Shown one piece after another: positions 42,368 to 51,501 of a stretch of 64,000 bases of DNA. The DNA comes from Microbacteriaceae bacterium MWH-Ta3. GTDB lineage: Bacteria > Actinomycetota > Actinomycetes > Actinomycetales > Microbacteriaceae. Position 1 is the first letter of the stretch; each line of letters begins with the position of its first letter. Location: positions 372,001 through 436,000 of the forward strand of contig QBKD01000001.1 of the NCBI GenBank assembly GCA_003053925.1. The letters run 5' to 3'. The position numbers and the translations under genes are program-made. The notes under the pieces were generated by a model. The model was not told where the DNA came from, ran no database searches, and saw only the letters and a program-made list of their open reading frames with translations.

Positions 42368-43602
42368 AGCGATGGCGTCCTTCCCCCGATGCGGCGCTGT
42401 CCCCGTTGGGCACGAACATCGTCGAAGTGTCGCGTCAGAACGGGGTCATAGCGACGAGCCGCATCGCTTTCCATTATCGCGTAGACGGTTTGGTAGTACC
42501 GCACGAGTGCGAGGTTCCACACCGAACGCACGAGCGATTCCTTGCGCGGCGTCGTGCCCCAGTGCACGCGTTCGAATTCCAGCAGGTCCATCTGACGAGG
42601 CGTCAGCCCCCAGCTGTTGACCACCGTCATGCTGCGCCCCAGCGGGTCAACCGAGGCAACGGGTTGGCCATCGACTGTCAGGAAATAGTCACCCGACAGC
42701 CCCACGGCACGCGCCGCCTCTGCTAGATCGGGGAAAACGTCTCGGCCGTCGACCGAGATCCACACCACACCCAGTTCGGCACACCGCTCGGCGAACTCGA
42801 GGCGCGCCTGCGGATCGAGGTATACCAACACGGCAGGCGACGACACGACAATGGTTGCGTCGGGCGCCGCGGCGCGGGCGCGTTCGACCGCCGCGGGAAG
42901 ATCCGCCAATGCATCGCCGTGCACGAGCGACGGCCGTTCGCGGACAACGACATCGGCCGCGCCTCGAATGATGTCCAGTCGGTCCGTTTGTTCGGGCCAC
43001 ACCAGCGCCTCGAGCCAATCGCGGTCGGCGGAATTTGTGACATCGAGTGGCGATAGATCGATGCCCTCGCGCCACACGATTTCGGGAATCCTCGGCGGGT
43101 TCGCGCCCCACCCCGAAACCTCGCACGACAGCACGACAGACGTATTCCCCGAATCCGGCGTGTGGCGCCACGCGCGCCCCGGCATTGACCAACGGTACAC
43201 GTAGCGGTCAAGCATCAGACCGAATCCCGCCGACGCACCCACCTCGATAAGCGCGATGGGCCCGTGCACGTGCTGCAGACCCGCCAGCACAAGAGATGAC
43301 CGCCGTGGGTCATTCGTCTGCGTGGAGTGGGCCGTGATGACGTCGACAATCTGCGGCCACCGAGCCACCACATCGTCCTGAATCAGACTGCTGTGCCGCA
43401 GCGGGACTCCGGCGAAACGTATGGCGGTAAGCACCAGGATTGGCTGACGCTTGGCACGGGGAAGCTCCGCGATGCGGTCGCACATGTCCTCATCTGCGGC
43501 AATCCAGGTAGCCCAATCCGCGTATCGTTCGGACTCGGCACCTTCGTTAAGCGCGAACCGGGTGAACCACGCTGCAACGTGTTCGCGGTCCGCTGTGGTC
43601 AT
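42364..43602 (-). CDS. DUF2332 family protein
   Basis: This 412-residue cytoplasmic protein of the DUF2332 family contains a methyltransferase-like nucleotide-binding turn ([19 protein letters not shown]). The family blocks [20 protein letters not shown] and [11 protein letters not shown] are also visible. Function is unknown. It heads a three-gene operon. TAAACT lies exactly six bases before its ATG, and it is divergent from msrB over only 21 bp. Confidence 0.85.
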   Translation of the reverse strand: MTTADREHVAAWFTRFALNEGAESERYADWATWIAADEDMCDRIAELPRAKRQPILVLTAIRFAGVPLRHSSLIQDDVVARWPQIVDVITAHSTQTNDPRRSSLVLAGLQHVHGPIALIEVGASAGFGLMLDRYVYRWSMPGRAWRHTPDSGNTSVVLSCEVSGWGANPPRIPEIVWREGIDLSPLDVTNSADRDWLEALVWPEQTDRLDIIRGAADVVVRERPSLVHGDALADLPAAVERARAAAPDATIVVSSPAVLVYLDPQARLEFAERCAELGVVWISVDGRDVFPDLAEAARAVGLSGDYFLTVDGQPVASVDPLGRSMTVVNSWGLTPRQMDLLEFERVHWGTTPRKESLVRSVWNLALVRYYQTVYAIMESDAARRYDPVLTRHFDDVRAQRGQRRIGGRTPSL

Positions 43603-43623
43603 ACTCGGAGTTTAATAGGGAGC
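43603..43623. promoter_or_regulatory. 21-bp divergent promoter gap (DUF2332 / msrB)
   Basis: Start codons of the two divergent genes are only 21 bp apart. The minus-strand gene has TAAACT six bases before its ATG (43609-43614). The msrB side has an overlapping AT-rich hexamer (TTTAAT, 43611-43616). The two -10 regions physically overlap, so initiation should be mutually exclusive. Confidence 0.45.
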
Positions 43624-44040
43624 ATGGACACCACACCCGAACCCGTACGCCGCACCGACGCCGAATGGCGTGAAATCCTGAGCCCAGACCGCTACCACGT
43701 GCTGCGCCAAGCCGGCACCGAACGCCCGTGGACCGGTGAACTGCTGGACGAACACCGCGAGGGACTGTTCACCTGTGCGGGCTGCGGCGCCGAGCTGTTC
43801 CGCTCCGGTACAAAATTTGACAGCGGCTGCGGGTGGCCCTCGTTCTATGAATCCATTCGCCCCGAGGCCGTCACGCTCATCGAGGATCGCACCCTGGGAA
43901 TGGTACGCACGGAGGTGCGCTGTGCCCGCTGCGACGGTCATCTTGGGCACGTCTTCCCGGACGGCTACGGCACGCCCACGGGCATGCGCTACTGCATGAA
44001 TTCACTGTCGCTGGAATTTCACGAAGACCAGGACGACTGA
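43624..44040 (+). CDS. msrB: Peptide-methionine (R)-S-oxide reductase
   Basis: This 138-residue MsrB repairs methionine R-sulfoxide in proteins. Zinc cysteine pairs are in CAGC and [18 protein letters not shown] is the family core, and the catalytic Cys is in [11 protein letters not shown] near residue 127. The length is normal for a stand-alone enzyme. It is followed by tRNA-Thr on the opposite strand. Confidence 0.95.
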   Translation: MDTTPEPVRRTDAEWREILSPDRYHVLRQAGTERPWTGELLDEHREGLFTCAGCGAELFRSGTKFDSGCGWPSFYESIRPEAVTLIEDRTLGMVRTEVRCARCDGHLGHVFPDGYGTPTGMRYCMNSLSLEFHEDQDD

Positions 44041-44058
44041 TTCGGCCAGAAGAAAAGA

Positions 44059-44134
44059 TGGGGCCGCCTGCGGGAATCGAACCCGCGACCTTCTCATTAC
44101 GAGTGAGACGCTCTACCGACTGAGCTAAGGCGGC
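44059..44134 (-). tRNA. tRNA-Thr (anticodon CGT)
   Basis: On the minus strand acceptor GCCGCCT pairs with AGGCGGC. The D arm (GCTC...GAGC) and T arm (GGGTTCGATTCCC) are canonical and the anticodon CGT reads ACG. The CCA end is encoded. The discriminator base reads C. Confidence 0.92.
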
Positions 44135-44217
44135 GTGTGCCATTTCGGGCAACCGCACAATATTAGCACGGTGGACGACCGCGACGGGGACCGCTCTTCG
44201 ACCCGCCCCAGCGCAAC

Positions 44218-45750
44218 CTAGCAGCTGGCCGAACGCGCGATGCCCTCCAACAAGTAACGGTCGTACGCGCCAATCACGCAGGTGTTTCGGCCCGCGGCCA
44301 CGTGGTTGGTTCCCCACACACTGACGAGCACGCCGTGTTCCAGTTGTGCTGCGACCGCCTCGGCTCCTTCGAAGGGCGTCGCGGGATCGCCCGTTGTTCC
44401 CACCACCAGGATGTCGGGGGAATCGGGGGCCGAGACCGGCGTGAAGGACCGAGTGGGCTCGGTGGGCCAGAACGCGCACACGTAGTCGGGCACCAGGTTT
44501 CGTGCGCCTGTCAGGGGTGCCACCTCGAGCATTTCGGCCTGCAGTGCGGCCACGCGATCGGGTTCGACCACCCCGCCATAATCCGCGCACGACACCGCAA
44601 CGAACGCCTCAATAGCGTTCTGCCCCGAATACGTGCCGTCGGAATCGCGGCCGTAATATTCGTCGGCCACCGCAAACGCACGGTTCACGGTCTCGTCGGA
44701 ATCGACCGTCGGATCCAGCACGTCGTCGAGCGCGCCCCACAGGCCTTCGTCATAGAGGTTCGCGGCGATGGCGATACGCAAGACAGCGCTGGTGAAGGTG
44801 CGGCCGTCGCTCGAGACATGCTGTTCGGATTCCGCCAGTGCGGTGATGCGCTCCATGGCACTTTCGAGTTCCGCACGCGACGCAAACAACTCGCACTGAC
44901 CGCTATCACAGGAATCGAGGTAGTCGACGAACGCTCGCTCGAAGCCCCTCGCCTGCGCGATGATCATGTCCTCGGCCGTCGCGGTGGGATCCACAACACC
45001 GTCCAAAATCATGTGCCCCACGTTCTCGTCGAATAAGCGCAGATACTCACTGCCGATCTCGGTTCCGTAGGACATGCCCAGGTAGTTCAGGTGAGTATCG
45101 CCGACAATCGCACGCAGCATATCGAGGTCACGAGCCGTGGTGATGGTGTCCAGATGGCGAATCAGCTCGCCCGTGTTGTCGATGCAGGCATCCACGAATT
45201 CGCGTGCGCTGGCGCGCAGGTCGGCATCGGTGACGTCACTCGATTCAGTGCCGGGCTCGCCAAAGAGATAGCCATCCAGTTCCTCGTCGGACTGTGCGCA
45301 GGTGACGGGAGTCGACTGGCCCACACCGCGGGGATCCCACCCGACAATGTCATATGTCGCCTGCACCTCGTCCGAGAGGAATCCCGACACATCGCCGGAT
45401 ACCAGGGCTACCCCCGAGGCCCCTGGACCACCGGGGTTGACGAAAAGCGAACCGTGAGTGGGCTCGGTCGCAGGTCGAACAGCCAGCGCCAGTTCAATAT
45501 CGCCCGCCTCAGAATTCGACCAATCCAGAGGCGCATCCACTGTTGCGCAATACAAACCCGTATCGCACCACTCCCAGACCGCGCTTTGCGCGTAGTAGCG
45601 CTCGAAGCCCTCCGGCCCCAATTCGCCCGTGGGAGTCGATGGTTCAATGTCGGCGTAGGACGCGAGCCACTCACCGATGGGTGCGCATCCCGATAGCGCC
45701 AGAGCCGTGACGAGGGCCAGCGACCCTGCGATGAGTTTTCGTCGACGCAT
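44218..45750 (-). CDS. Secreted alpha/beta-hydrolase lipoprotein (TAP-like peptidase family)
   Basis: This 510-residue exported hydrolase has a basic N-terminus, hydrophobic core and lipobox LALSGCA (Cys near residue 22). It resembles tripeptidyl aminopeptidases of Streptomyces and the mycobacterial CaeA/Hip1 group. The oxyanion region is LFVNPGGPGASG, the nucleophile is in GMSYGTEIGSEYL, the acid is in VGTTGDPATP and the His is in WGTNHVAAG near the end. Paired cysteines suggest disulfides outside the cell. It probably cleaves peptides at the cell surface. TATTCT lies exactly six bases before the ATG. Confidence 0.9.
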   Translation of the reverse strand: MRRRKLIAGSLALVTALALSGCAPIGEWLASYADIEPSTPTGELGPEGFERYYAQSAVWEWCDTGLYCATVDAPLDWSNSEAGDIELALAVRPATEPTHGSLFVNPGGPGASGVALVSGDVSGFLSDEVQATYDIVGWDPRGVGQSTPVTCAQSDEELDGYLFGEPGTESSDVTDADLRASAREFVDACIDNTGELIRHLDTITTARDLDMLRAIVGDTHLNYLGMSYGTEIGSEYLRLFDENVGHMILDGVVDPTATAEDMIIAQARGFERAFVDYLDSCDSGQCELFASRAELESAMERITALAESEQHVSSDGRTFTSAVLRIAIAANLYDEGLWGALDDVLDPTVDSDETVNRAFAVADEYYGRDSDGTYSGQNAIEAFVAVSCADYGGVVEPDRVAALQAEMLEVAPLTGARNLVPDYVCAFWPTEPTRSFTPVSAPDSPDILVVGTTGDPATPFEGAEAVAAQLEHGVLVSVWGTNHVAAGRNTCVIGAYDRYLLEGIARSASC

Positions 45751-45762
45751 AGTGTCAGAATA
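45751..45762 (-). promoter_or_regulatory. Leaderless-type -10 element of the TAP-like hydrolase gene
   Basis: On the minus strand TATTCT (45762-45757) is followed by six bases and then the ATG at 45750. The adjacent upstream hairpin (45765-45798) ends the preceding gene. Confidence 0.5.
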
Positions 45763-45764
45763 CG

Positions 45765-45798
45765 CGAATCGGGGGACCCCGCAGGATCCCCCGATTCG
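45765..45798 (-). terminator. Terminator of the LASTG surface-protein gene
   Basis: A perfect 12-bp inverted repeat (CGAATCGGGGGA, 45765-45776 with 45787-45798) lies 14 bases after the stop of the surface-protein gene and directly before the next promoter. Confidence 0.7.
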
Positions 45799-45812
45799 AA
45801 ATCGTGCAGGAA

Positions 45813-46772
45813 TTAGTTGCGTGCGCGGCGGCGTGCAACGAATGCTGCAGCAGCGATCAGCGCAATGGCGCCGCCCGCGAGTGCACCGAATTCGACACCG
45901 GTCGAGGCAAGCTCTTCGACCGTCTCACCTTCGGGTTCGGGCTCGGGCTCTACGGCGTCAGCGGGAAGGCCCCAGTACGCGAGGGTAGGAACGTCTCCGC
46001 TTACGAGGTCGACCGTAGACGACGTTGCAAGGTTGGACACCGTGAACTCGCCGGTGCGGACGGTGTCATTGACGTCATACACGATCACGGCAACGCCGTC
46101 GTCGTTGACATCTGCGGCGTACGAGTAGCAGCCTGCGCCGTCGAACTGTGCAAGCGGGGCGTCATAAGCACCAGTCTCACCGTCGAGAGTTGCGACGCGA
46201 ATTCCGTCGCAACCAATCCCGTCGATCACACCGTACAGCTGTCCATCATAGAAGAAAATCGACTGGATGCTCGTTCCCCAGCCAATATCCTGAATCGATA
46301 CCGTGTTCGACACGACACCGGTGGAAAGGTCGAGCGTACCGACCGAGTCATAGTCGTCGGTGAAATCGTGCACCGTGACCCACATGGTCTCTGTTGCGTC
46401 GTCGTAGGCCATGCCTGTCAGCGACAGTGTGTTGTTCCAGCTGTACGACAGGACGGTCTGCGATACGACCTCGTCGGTGATGAGGTCAAATGCGTAAAGA
46501 ACATTTGTCGACACGAACCACTGCGTCGATGTCTCGTCGACGATCTCGGACGCCGTCGCAAAATCGCCATACGAACCAGTCGTGAATACCTCGGCAGTCA
46601 GCGCTTCGGCCGCTGCCGGGTCGAACTCGGCCAAGGCCACAGCGTTTTCGGCAAATGGCTGAACCGTGACCCAGACGCCAGGGGCTGAAAAGGCCTGAGC
46701 AGAGGTGGGAAGAGTCAGTGTGAGTGCCGCGGCGGCAAGTGCCGCAAAACCTGTACGTCGAAGGGTGCGCAT
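45813..46772 (-). CDS. Sortase-anchored secreted protein (LASTG), beta-propeller-like
   Basis: This 319-residue surface protein has a signal peptide (about 1-29, ending TSAQA). Its body of repeated beta-rich segments with Trp/Tyr and Asp-Asp turns (for example MAYDDATETMWVTVHDF) suggests a beta-propeller. A Pro/Glu stretch (EPEPEPEGE) is followed by LASTG, a hydrophobic segment and a terminal RRRARN. LAxTG followed by membrane and basic tail is the class E sortase signal of actinobacteria. The ligand is unknown. The ATG has AAAAGGA upstream. Confidence 0.82.
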   Translation of the reverse strand: MRTLRRTGFAALAAAALTLTLPTSAQAFSAPGVWVTVQPFAENAVALAEFDPAAAEALTAEVFTTGSYGDFATASEIVDETSTQWFVSTNVLYAFDLITDEVVSQTVLSYSWNNTLSLTGMAYDDATETMWVTVHDFTDDYDSVGTLDLSTGVVSNTVSIQDIGWGTSIQSIFFYDGQLYGVIDGIGCDGIRVATLDGETGAYDAPLAQFDGAGCYSYAADVNDDGVAVIVYDVNDTVRTGEFTVSNLATSSTVDLVSGDVPTLAYWGLPADAVEPEPEPEGETVEELASTGVEFGALAGGAIALIAAAAFVARRRARN

Positions 46773-46848
46773 TGTTAAGTCCTTTTAAAATTCGTGAAAA
46801 CTCTACCGAATTCCGAGCACGCACAATAGGTTCGTTCGGATACCCGCG

Positions 46849-47991
46849 CTAGGACGCAACCCGCCCGCTTGCCTCGATAAACAGCGCCTCGAGTGACAAC
46901 AGGGGCGTGACATTGCGTTCAATCCTGCCGCGTGCTGTGTCAATGGCCTCGAGAGCTCGAATAGCGTCGTCGTTCGAATGCACGGCGACCCACGCCTCGA
47001 TTTCGGTGCGTAGTTCGCGATTCGTAAGCGGCACGTTGCCGCCAAGCCCCACCACCAGAATGTCGCGGTATAGCGATTCCAGATCCGTGAACACACGATC
47101 GACACCGTCGCGCAATGCACGTGTGGCCCGGCGCTTCTGATTTTCTTCCAACGTCTTGATTTGCGAACGCATCGCGGGCGGCACGGTTGCCCCGGGCTCG
47201 AGGCCCATCAGGCGCAGGAACTCGGCTCGCTCGGCATCATCGCGAGTCTCGTTGTACGCCTTCGCATCGTCGGTGGCGATGGCCAAAACCGATGCCGCGG
47301 TGGTGACTGCCTGCGACACCGACGTGATGGCCAGAACTGCGCGCAGGCTTGCATCGCGGCGTTCGCGTGCGTCGGGGCTTTGCGCAAGGCGCCGCGCCAT
47401 ACCGATGTGGCACTGCGCGTGACGCGCAGATTGTTCCGCGATGACCGGGTCTACACCATCGCGCGACACCAACATCTGGGCGATGGATTCCACCGTGGGA
47501 ACGCGCAACCGCACGCTGCGCACGCGCGAACGAATCGTGGGCAACACATCGGCCTCGCTGGGCGCACACAAAATCCAAATGGTCCGAGGCGGCGGCTCTT
47601 CCAGTGCCTTCAGCAACACGTTCGATGTGCGCTCCGCCATGCGGTCGGCGTCTTCCATGAGGATGATGCGCCACGGCGACACCGTGGGCGACTTGTACGA
47701 CGACTCGACGAGGTCACGAACCTCGTCGATGGTGATGACAACTCGGTCTGTGGCCAAAACCGACAGATCGGGGTGCGTCTCGTGACGCACCTGGCGGTCG
47801 ATGGCCGCCGGGTCGGCGCCAACACCCAATAATTCGGCGGCAAAAGCTCGGGCTAGTAGCGAGCGCCCCGAGCCAGCAGGGCCAGTGATGAGCCAACCCT
47901 GCGCAATCGAATCGGGGTCGGCGGCAGCGGCGCGCATCAGCGCAACGGCCTCGTCTTGACCGATTAGATCGTCCCAGAGGGCACTGGTCAT
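46849..47991 (-). CDS. holB: DNA polymerase III subunit delta'
   Basis: This 380-residue clamp-loader subunit has LIGQDEAVALMRAAA near the start, the P-loop-like ITGPAGSGRSLLARAFA near residue 36, ILMEDADRMAERTSNVLLKALEEPP and the sensor region TIRSRVRSVRLRVP. The P-loop has Arg where the Walker lysine usually is, consistent with the ATPase-inactive delta' role. The ATG overlaps the tmk stop by four bases (ATGA). Gene order topA-tmk-holB is common in actinobacteria. Confidence 0.92.
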   Translation of the reverse strand: MTSALWDDLIGQDEAVALMRAAAADPDSIAQGWLITGPAGSGRSLLARAFAAELLGVGADPAAIDRQVRHETHPDLSVLATDRVVITIDEVRDLVESSYKSPTVSPWRIILMEDADRMAERTSNVLLKALEEPPPRTIWILCAPSEADVLPTIRSRVRSVRLRVPTVESIAQMLVSRDGVDPVIAEQSARHAQCHIGMARRLAQSPDARERRDASLRAVLAITSVSQAVTTAASVLAIATDDAKAYNETRDDAERAEFLRLMGLEPGATVPPAMRSQIKTLEENQKRRATRALRDGVDRVFTDLESLYRDILVVGLGGNVPLTNRELRTEIEAWVAVHSNDDAIRALEAIDTARGRIERNVTPLLSLEALFIEASGRVAS

Positions 47992-48620
47992 CGCGCCGTT
48001 GCCTCGACGATGTCTACGATTCGCGCGATGATTGCCGCGTGAATGTCGGCCGGCGGAAGCGCGGCATCGATCACGATGAACCGCTGCGGATCCTCGGCTG
48101 CCATGTGCAAGTAGGCCGCACGGACGCGCTCGTGAAACTCGTTCTTTTCGGATTCCAGGCGGTCGAATCGGGTGCGCGACGCATCCAGGCGTGTGCGACC
48201 GGCCTCGGGGTCCAAATCCAACACAATGGTGAGGTCGGGAACGAGGTTTTCGGTCGCCCACATCGACAGTGCGCGAATTTCATCGGCACCCAGCACACGC
48301 CCTGCACCCTGGTACGCCACCGAAGAATCGATGTAACGGTCTTGAATCACGACGGCACCGCGCTCGAGTGCCGGACGCACGACGGTCGCGATATTCTGCG
48401 CGCGATCCGCGGCGTATAACAGGGCCTCGGTACGCGGCGTCATGTACCCCGTGCTGTGTAAGACCAACTCGCGCAGTTTCACACCCAGTTCGGTGCCGCC
48501 CGGTTCGCGGGAAAACACCACTTCACGACCACGGTTTTCGCACCACTCCGCAAGCAACCTGGCCTGCGTGCTCTTGCCCGAACCGTCGCCACCCTCGAGG
48601 GTGATGAAAAAACCGGTCAT
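47988..48620 (-). CDS. tmk: Thymidylate kinase
   Basis: This 210-residue kinase phosphorylates dTMP to dTDP. Its P-loop is TLEGGDGSGKSTQARLL. The DR-containing block QDRYIDSSVAYQGAGR and LDLDPEAGRTRL are characteristic. It overlaps topA by four bases upstream and holB by four bases downstream, so all three are translationally coupled. Confidence 0.94.
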   Translation of the reverse strand: MTGFFITLEGGDGSGKSTQARLLAEWCENRGREVVFSREPGGTELGVKLRELVLHSTGYMTPRTEALLYAADRAQNIATVVRPALERGAVVIQDRYIDSSVAYQGAGRVLGADEIRALSMWATENLVPDLTIVLDLDPEAGRTRLDASRTRFDRLESEKNEFHERVRAAYLHMAAEDPQRFIVIDAALPPADIHAAIIARIVDIVEATAR

Positions 48621-51334
48621 TTCTTCTTCCGCGTTACTGTGCGAGTGGTGGTGCGTGGTGCCGCCGAACGCGTCGTTCGCGTGGTGCGCGTTGCCGTCTT
48701 CTTGGGCGCGGGGCCCTTGGCGCGGCGGTCGGCCAACAGCTCGACGGCGCGATCGAAGGACACTTCCTCGGGGACTTCGCCCGCGGGGATCGTGGCGTTC
48801 GTCTCACCGTCAGTCACATACGGACCAAACTTTCCGCTCTTGACCTTGATGGGCTTGCCACTGACTGGATCAGCATCGAATTCTTTGATTGAGGATGCCG
48901 AGCGCGAACCGAACTTGGGCTGGGCATACAGGGCGAGTGCCTCGTCCAACGTAACGGTAAAGATCTGCTCTTCCGTCTCGAGCGAACGCGATTCCGTGCC
49001 GCGCTTCAGGTACGGTCCGTAAGGGCCGTTCTGTGCGGTGATTGGCTTGCCCGATTCGGGGTCGTCACCCACAACACGCGGCAGCGAGAACAGCTTGATC
49101 GTGGTTTCCAAATCGACCGATGCCGGGTCCATCGACTTGAACAGCGAGGCCGTGCGAGGCTTGGGCTCGGAGCCCTTTGCGCGACCGCGGTTCGATGGCT
49201 CGTACGGAGGCAAGGTGTAGACGGGTTCGTCGCCTTCGAGCACTTCGGGGTCAACGGGAATTTCCTGAATGTACGGGCCGTAACGACCCACGCGTGCGAC
49301 GATCATCATTTCGCCGTCGTTGCTCACGCCGATTGCACGCGAACCCGGGGCGGGCGCATCGCGCAGTTCCTTGGCCTTTTCCAGAGTCAATTCATCGGGA
49401 GCCAGGCCGTCGGGAACCGACACGTTGCGCTTCTCGCCGTCCTCGCCCTCGATTTCGAGGTACGGGCCAAACTTTCCGCTGCGCACCACGATTCCCTCGC
49501 CCAGGTCGAACGAGTTCACCGACCGGGCATCAATATCGGCCTTCCAGTCCTGGCAGGTGTTCGCCAGACCTGCGCGCTCGCCATCGCCGTAATACCAGGT
49601 CTTCAGGTATTCAGTGCGGGCAAGTTCACCGCGAGAGATGCGGTCGAGGTCGTTTTCCAGTTCGGCGGTGAAGTCGTATTCCACGAAGTCGGGATAGAAC
49701 TGTTCCAGAAGGGTGGTTACCGCAAAGGCGGTCCAACCGGGAACGAGCGCAGTGCCTCGTTTCGTGACGTATCCGCGCTCGAAAAGTACACCAATGATGC
49801 TGGCGTAGGTCGAGGGACGACCGATGCCGCGCTCTTCCAAAGCCTTCACCAGGCTGGCTTCCGTGTATCGCGCAGGAGGCGAGGTGTCGTGGCCCTTGGC
49901 CTCGACATCACGTGCCGACAATACCTGGCCCACAGTCAGTGCGGGAATCTTGACGTCGTCGTCATTGTCGCCCTTGACATCGTCGTTGCCCTCTTCATAG
50001 GCCGCAAGGAATCCACGGTTCGTGATGGTTGTTCCCGCTGCCGACAGCGTGGCGGTGCCGAACGCGGTGGTGGGGGCAGACATCGACACCGAGACAGTTT
50101 CGCCAACAGCGTCCACCATCTGCGACGCGACGGTGCGCTTCCAAATGAGGTCGTACAGTCGCATTTCGTCCGAATTCAGCACGGATCGCATTTGTTCCGG
50201 AGTCTTAAACACGTCGCCTGCGGGGCGAATGGCCTCGTGTGCTTCCTGCGCATTCTTGACCTTCGACGCGTACTGCCGCGGTGACGCGGGAATCGAGCCC
50301 TCGCCGTACAACTGCACAGCTTGTGCTCGAGCCGCCGAGATGGCCTGCGCCGACAACGAAATCGAGTCGGTACGCATATACGTAATGTGTCCGTTTTGGT
50401 ACAGGCTCTGGGCCACGCGCATGGTTTCGCGCGAACCCAGGCGAAGTTTGCGGCCCGCTTCCTGCTGCAGAGTCGAGGTGGTGAAGGGCGCAGCCGGTCG
50501 ACGCGTGTAGGGCTTGGACTCGATTGACGCGACGGTGAGCACTGCCTCAGCGAGCTGGTCTGCCAAGGCGCGGGCATCCGCCTCGGACAATACCTTTACG
50601 CCGGCCTTGACCTGACCGCGGTCATCAAAGTCGCGACCGGTTGCCGTGCGGATACCGTCGAGAGCGGTGACTTTGGCGCCGAATGATTCCGCCGCTGCCG
50701 TGACGGCCGTTGCCGCGACATCCCAGTACGAACCCGACACAAAGGCGCGACGTTCGCGTTCGCGATCAACAATCAGGCGCAGCGCGGGCGACTGCACTCG
50801 GCCGGCGCTGAGGCCGCGGCCCACCTTGCTCCACAGCACGGGTGACAACTGGTAGCCGAAAAGTCGGTCCAAAATTCGGCGGGTTTCCTGGGCATCGACC
50901 ATCGGCATGTCGATTTCGCGAGGATTCGCAGCAGCCGCAGCAATGGCGTCTTTGGTGATCTCGTGGAACACCATGCGCTTCACAGGAACCTTGGGCTTCA
51001 AAATTTCCAAAAGGTGCCATGCGATCGATTCACCCTCGCGGTCCTCATCGGTTGCAAGAAGAAGTTCATCGGAATCCTTCAAGGCCTTCTTCAGGTCGGC
51101 AATCGTCGACTTCGCGCGGGGCGTATCAATATAAAGAGGTGCGAAATCGTGGGTGATATCCACGCCGAACGTGCCGTGCGTGGCCTTCAGTTCCGCCGGA
51201 ACCTCCTTGGGCTGCACCAAGTCACGCACGTGACCCACCGATGCCAGAACCTCGTAGCCGTCACCCAAATACTTGGCGATGGTTTTTGCCTTGGCTGGTG
51301 ACTCAACGATCACCAGTTTGTTTTTTCCGACCAC
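48617..51334 (-). CDS. topA: DNA topoisomerase I
   Basis: This 905-residue type IA topoisomerase relaxes negative supercoils. A TOPRIM domain lies at the start (LVIVESPAKAKTIAKYLG, then ATDEDREGESIAWHL), and the active-site tyrosine is in the block HITYMRTDSISLS. Four topoisomerase C-terminal repeats of GKFGPYL type follow. The C-terminal tail is rich in Lys, Arg and Thr, as in mycobacterial TopA. The start is a GTG with AAGGAG upstream. It heads the topA-tmk-holB operon. Confidence 0.95.
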   Translation of the reverse strand: MVGKNKLVIVESPAKAKTIAKYLGDGYEVLASVGHVRDLVQPKEVPAELKATHGTFGVDITHDFAPLYIDTPRAKSTIADLKKALKDSDELLLATDEDREGESIAWHLLEILKPKVPVKRMVFHEITKDAIAAAAANPREIDMPMVDAQETRRILDRLFGYQLSPVLWSKVGRGLSAGRVQSPALRLIVDRERERRAFVSGSYWDVAATAVTAAAESFGAKVTALDGIRTATGRDFDDRGQVKAGVKVLSEADARALADQLAEAVLTVASIESKPYTRRPAAPFTTSTLQQEAGRKLRLGSRETMRVAQSLYQNGHITYMRTDSISLSAQAISAARAQAVQLYGEGSIPASPRQYASKVKNAQEAHEAIRPAGDVFKTPEQMRSVLNSDEMRLYDLIWKRTVASQMVDAVGETVSVSMSAPTTAFGTATLSAAGTTITNRGFLAAYEEGNDDVKGDNDDDVKIPALTVGQVLSARDVEAKGHDTSPPARYTEASLVKALEERGIGRPSTYASIIGVLFERGYVTKRGTALVPGWTAFAVTTLLEQFYPDFVEYDFTAELENDLDRISRGELARTEYLKTWYYGDGERAGLANTCQDWKADIDARSVNSFDLGEGIVVRSGKFGPYLEIEGEDGEKRNVSVPDGLAPDELTLEKAKELRDAPAPGSRAIGVSNDGEMMIVARVGRYGPYIQEIPVDPEVLEGDEPVYTLPPYEPSNRGRAKGSEPKPRTASLFKSMDPASVDLETTIKLFSLPRVVGDDPESGKPITAQNGPYGPYLKRGTESRSLETEEQIFTVTLDEALALYAQPKFGSRSASSIKEFDADPVSGKPIKVKSGKFGPYVTDGETNATIPAGEVPEEVSFDRAVELLADRRAKGPAPKKTATRTTRTTRSAAPRTTTRTVTRKKK

Positions 51335-51501
51335 AGTTCTCCTTGCTGGACCCTAGCGCTGACTGTACACGGAATCGCCAAACGTTCTCAAAATTCCCGA
51401 TTCACTGTTAATAGTGTCGAGATTCGGTGGCGTGTGCAGAATAACTATTCCGTCAACAGGTTTCACAGTATTCTGTTACAAACCCCTTGAAAGGAATTTG
51501 A

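Noticed and set aside
46849-47991. Loss of the Walker lysine in the delta' subunit as an anomaly
   Set aside because: An inactive P-loop is normal for delta' clamp-loader subunits, so this is not unusual.
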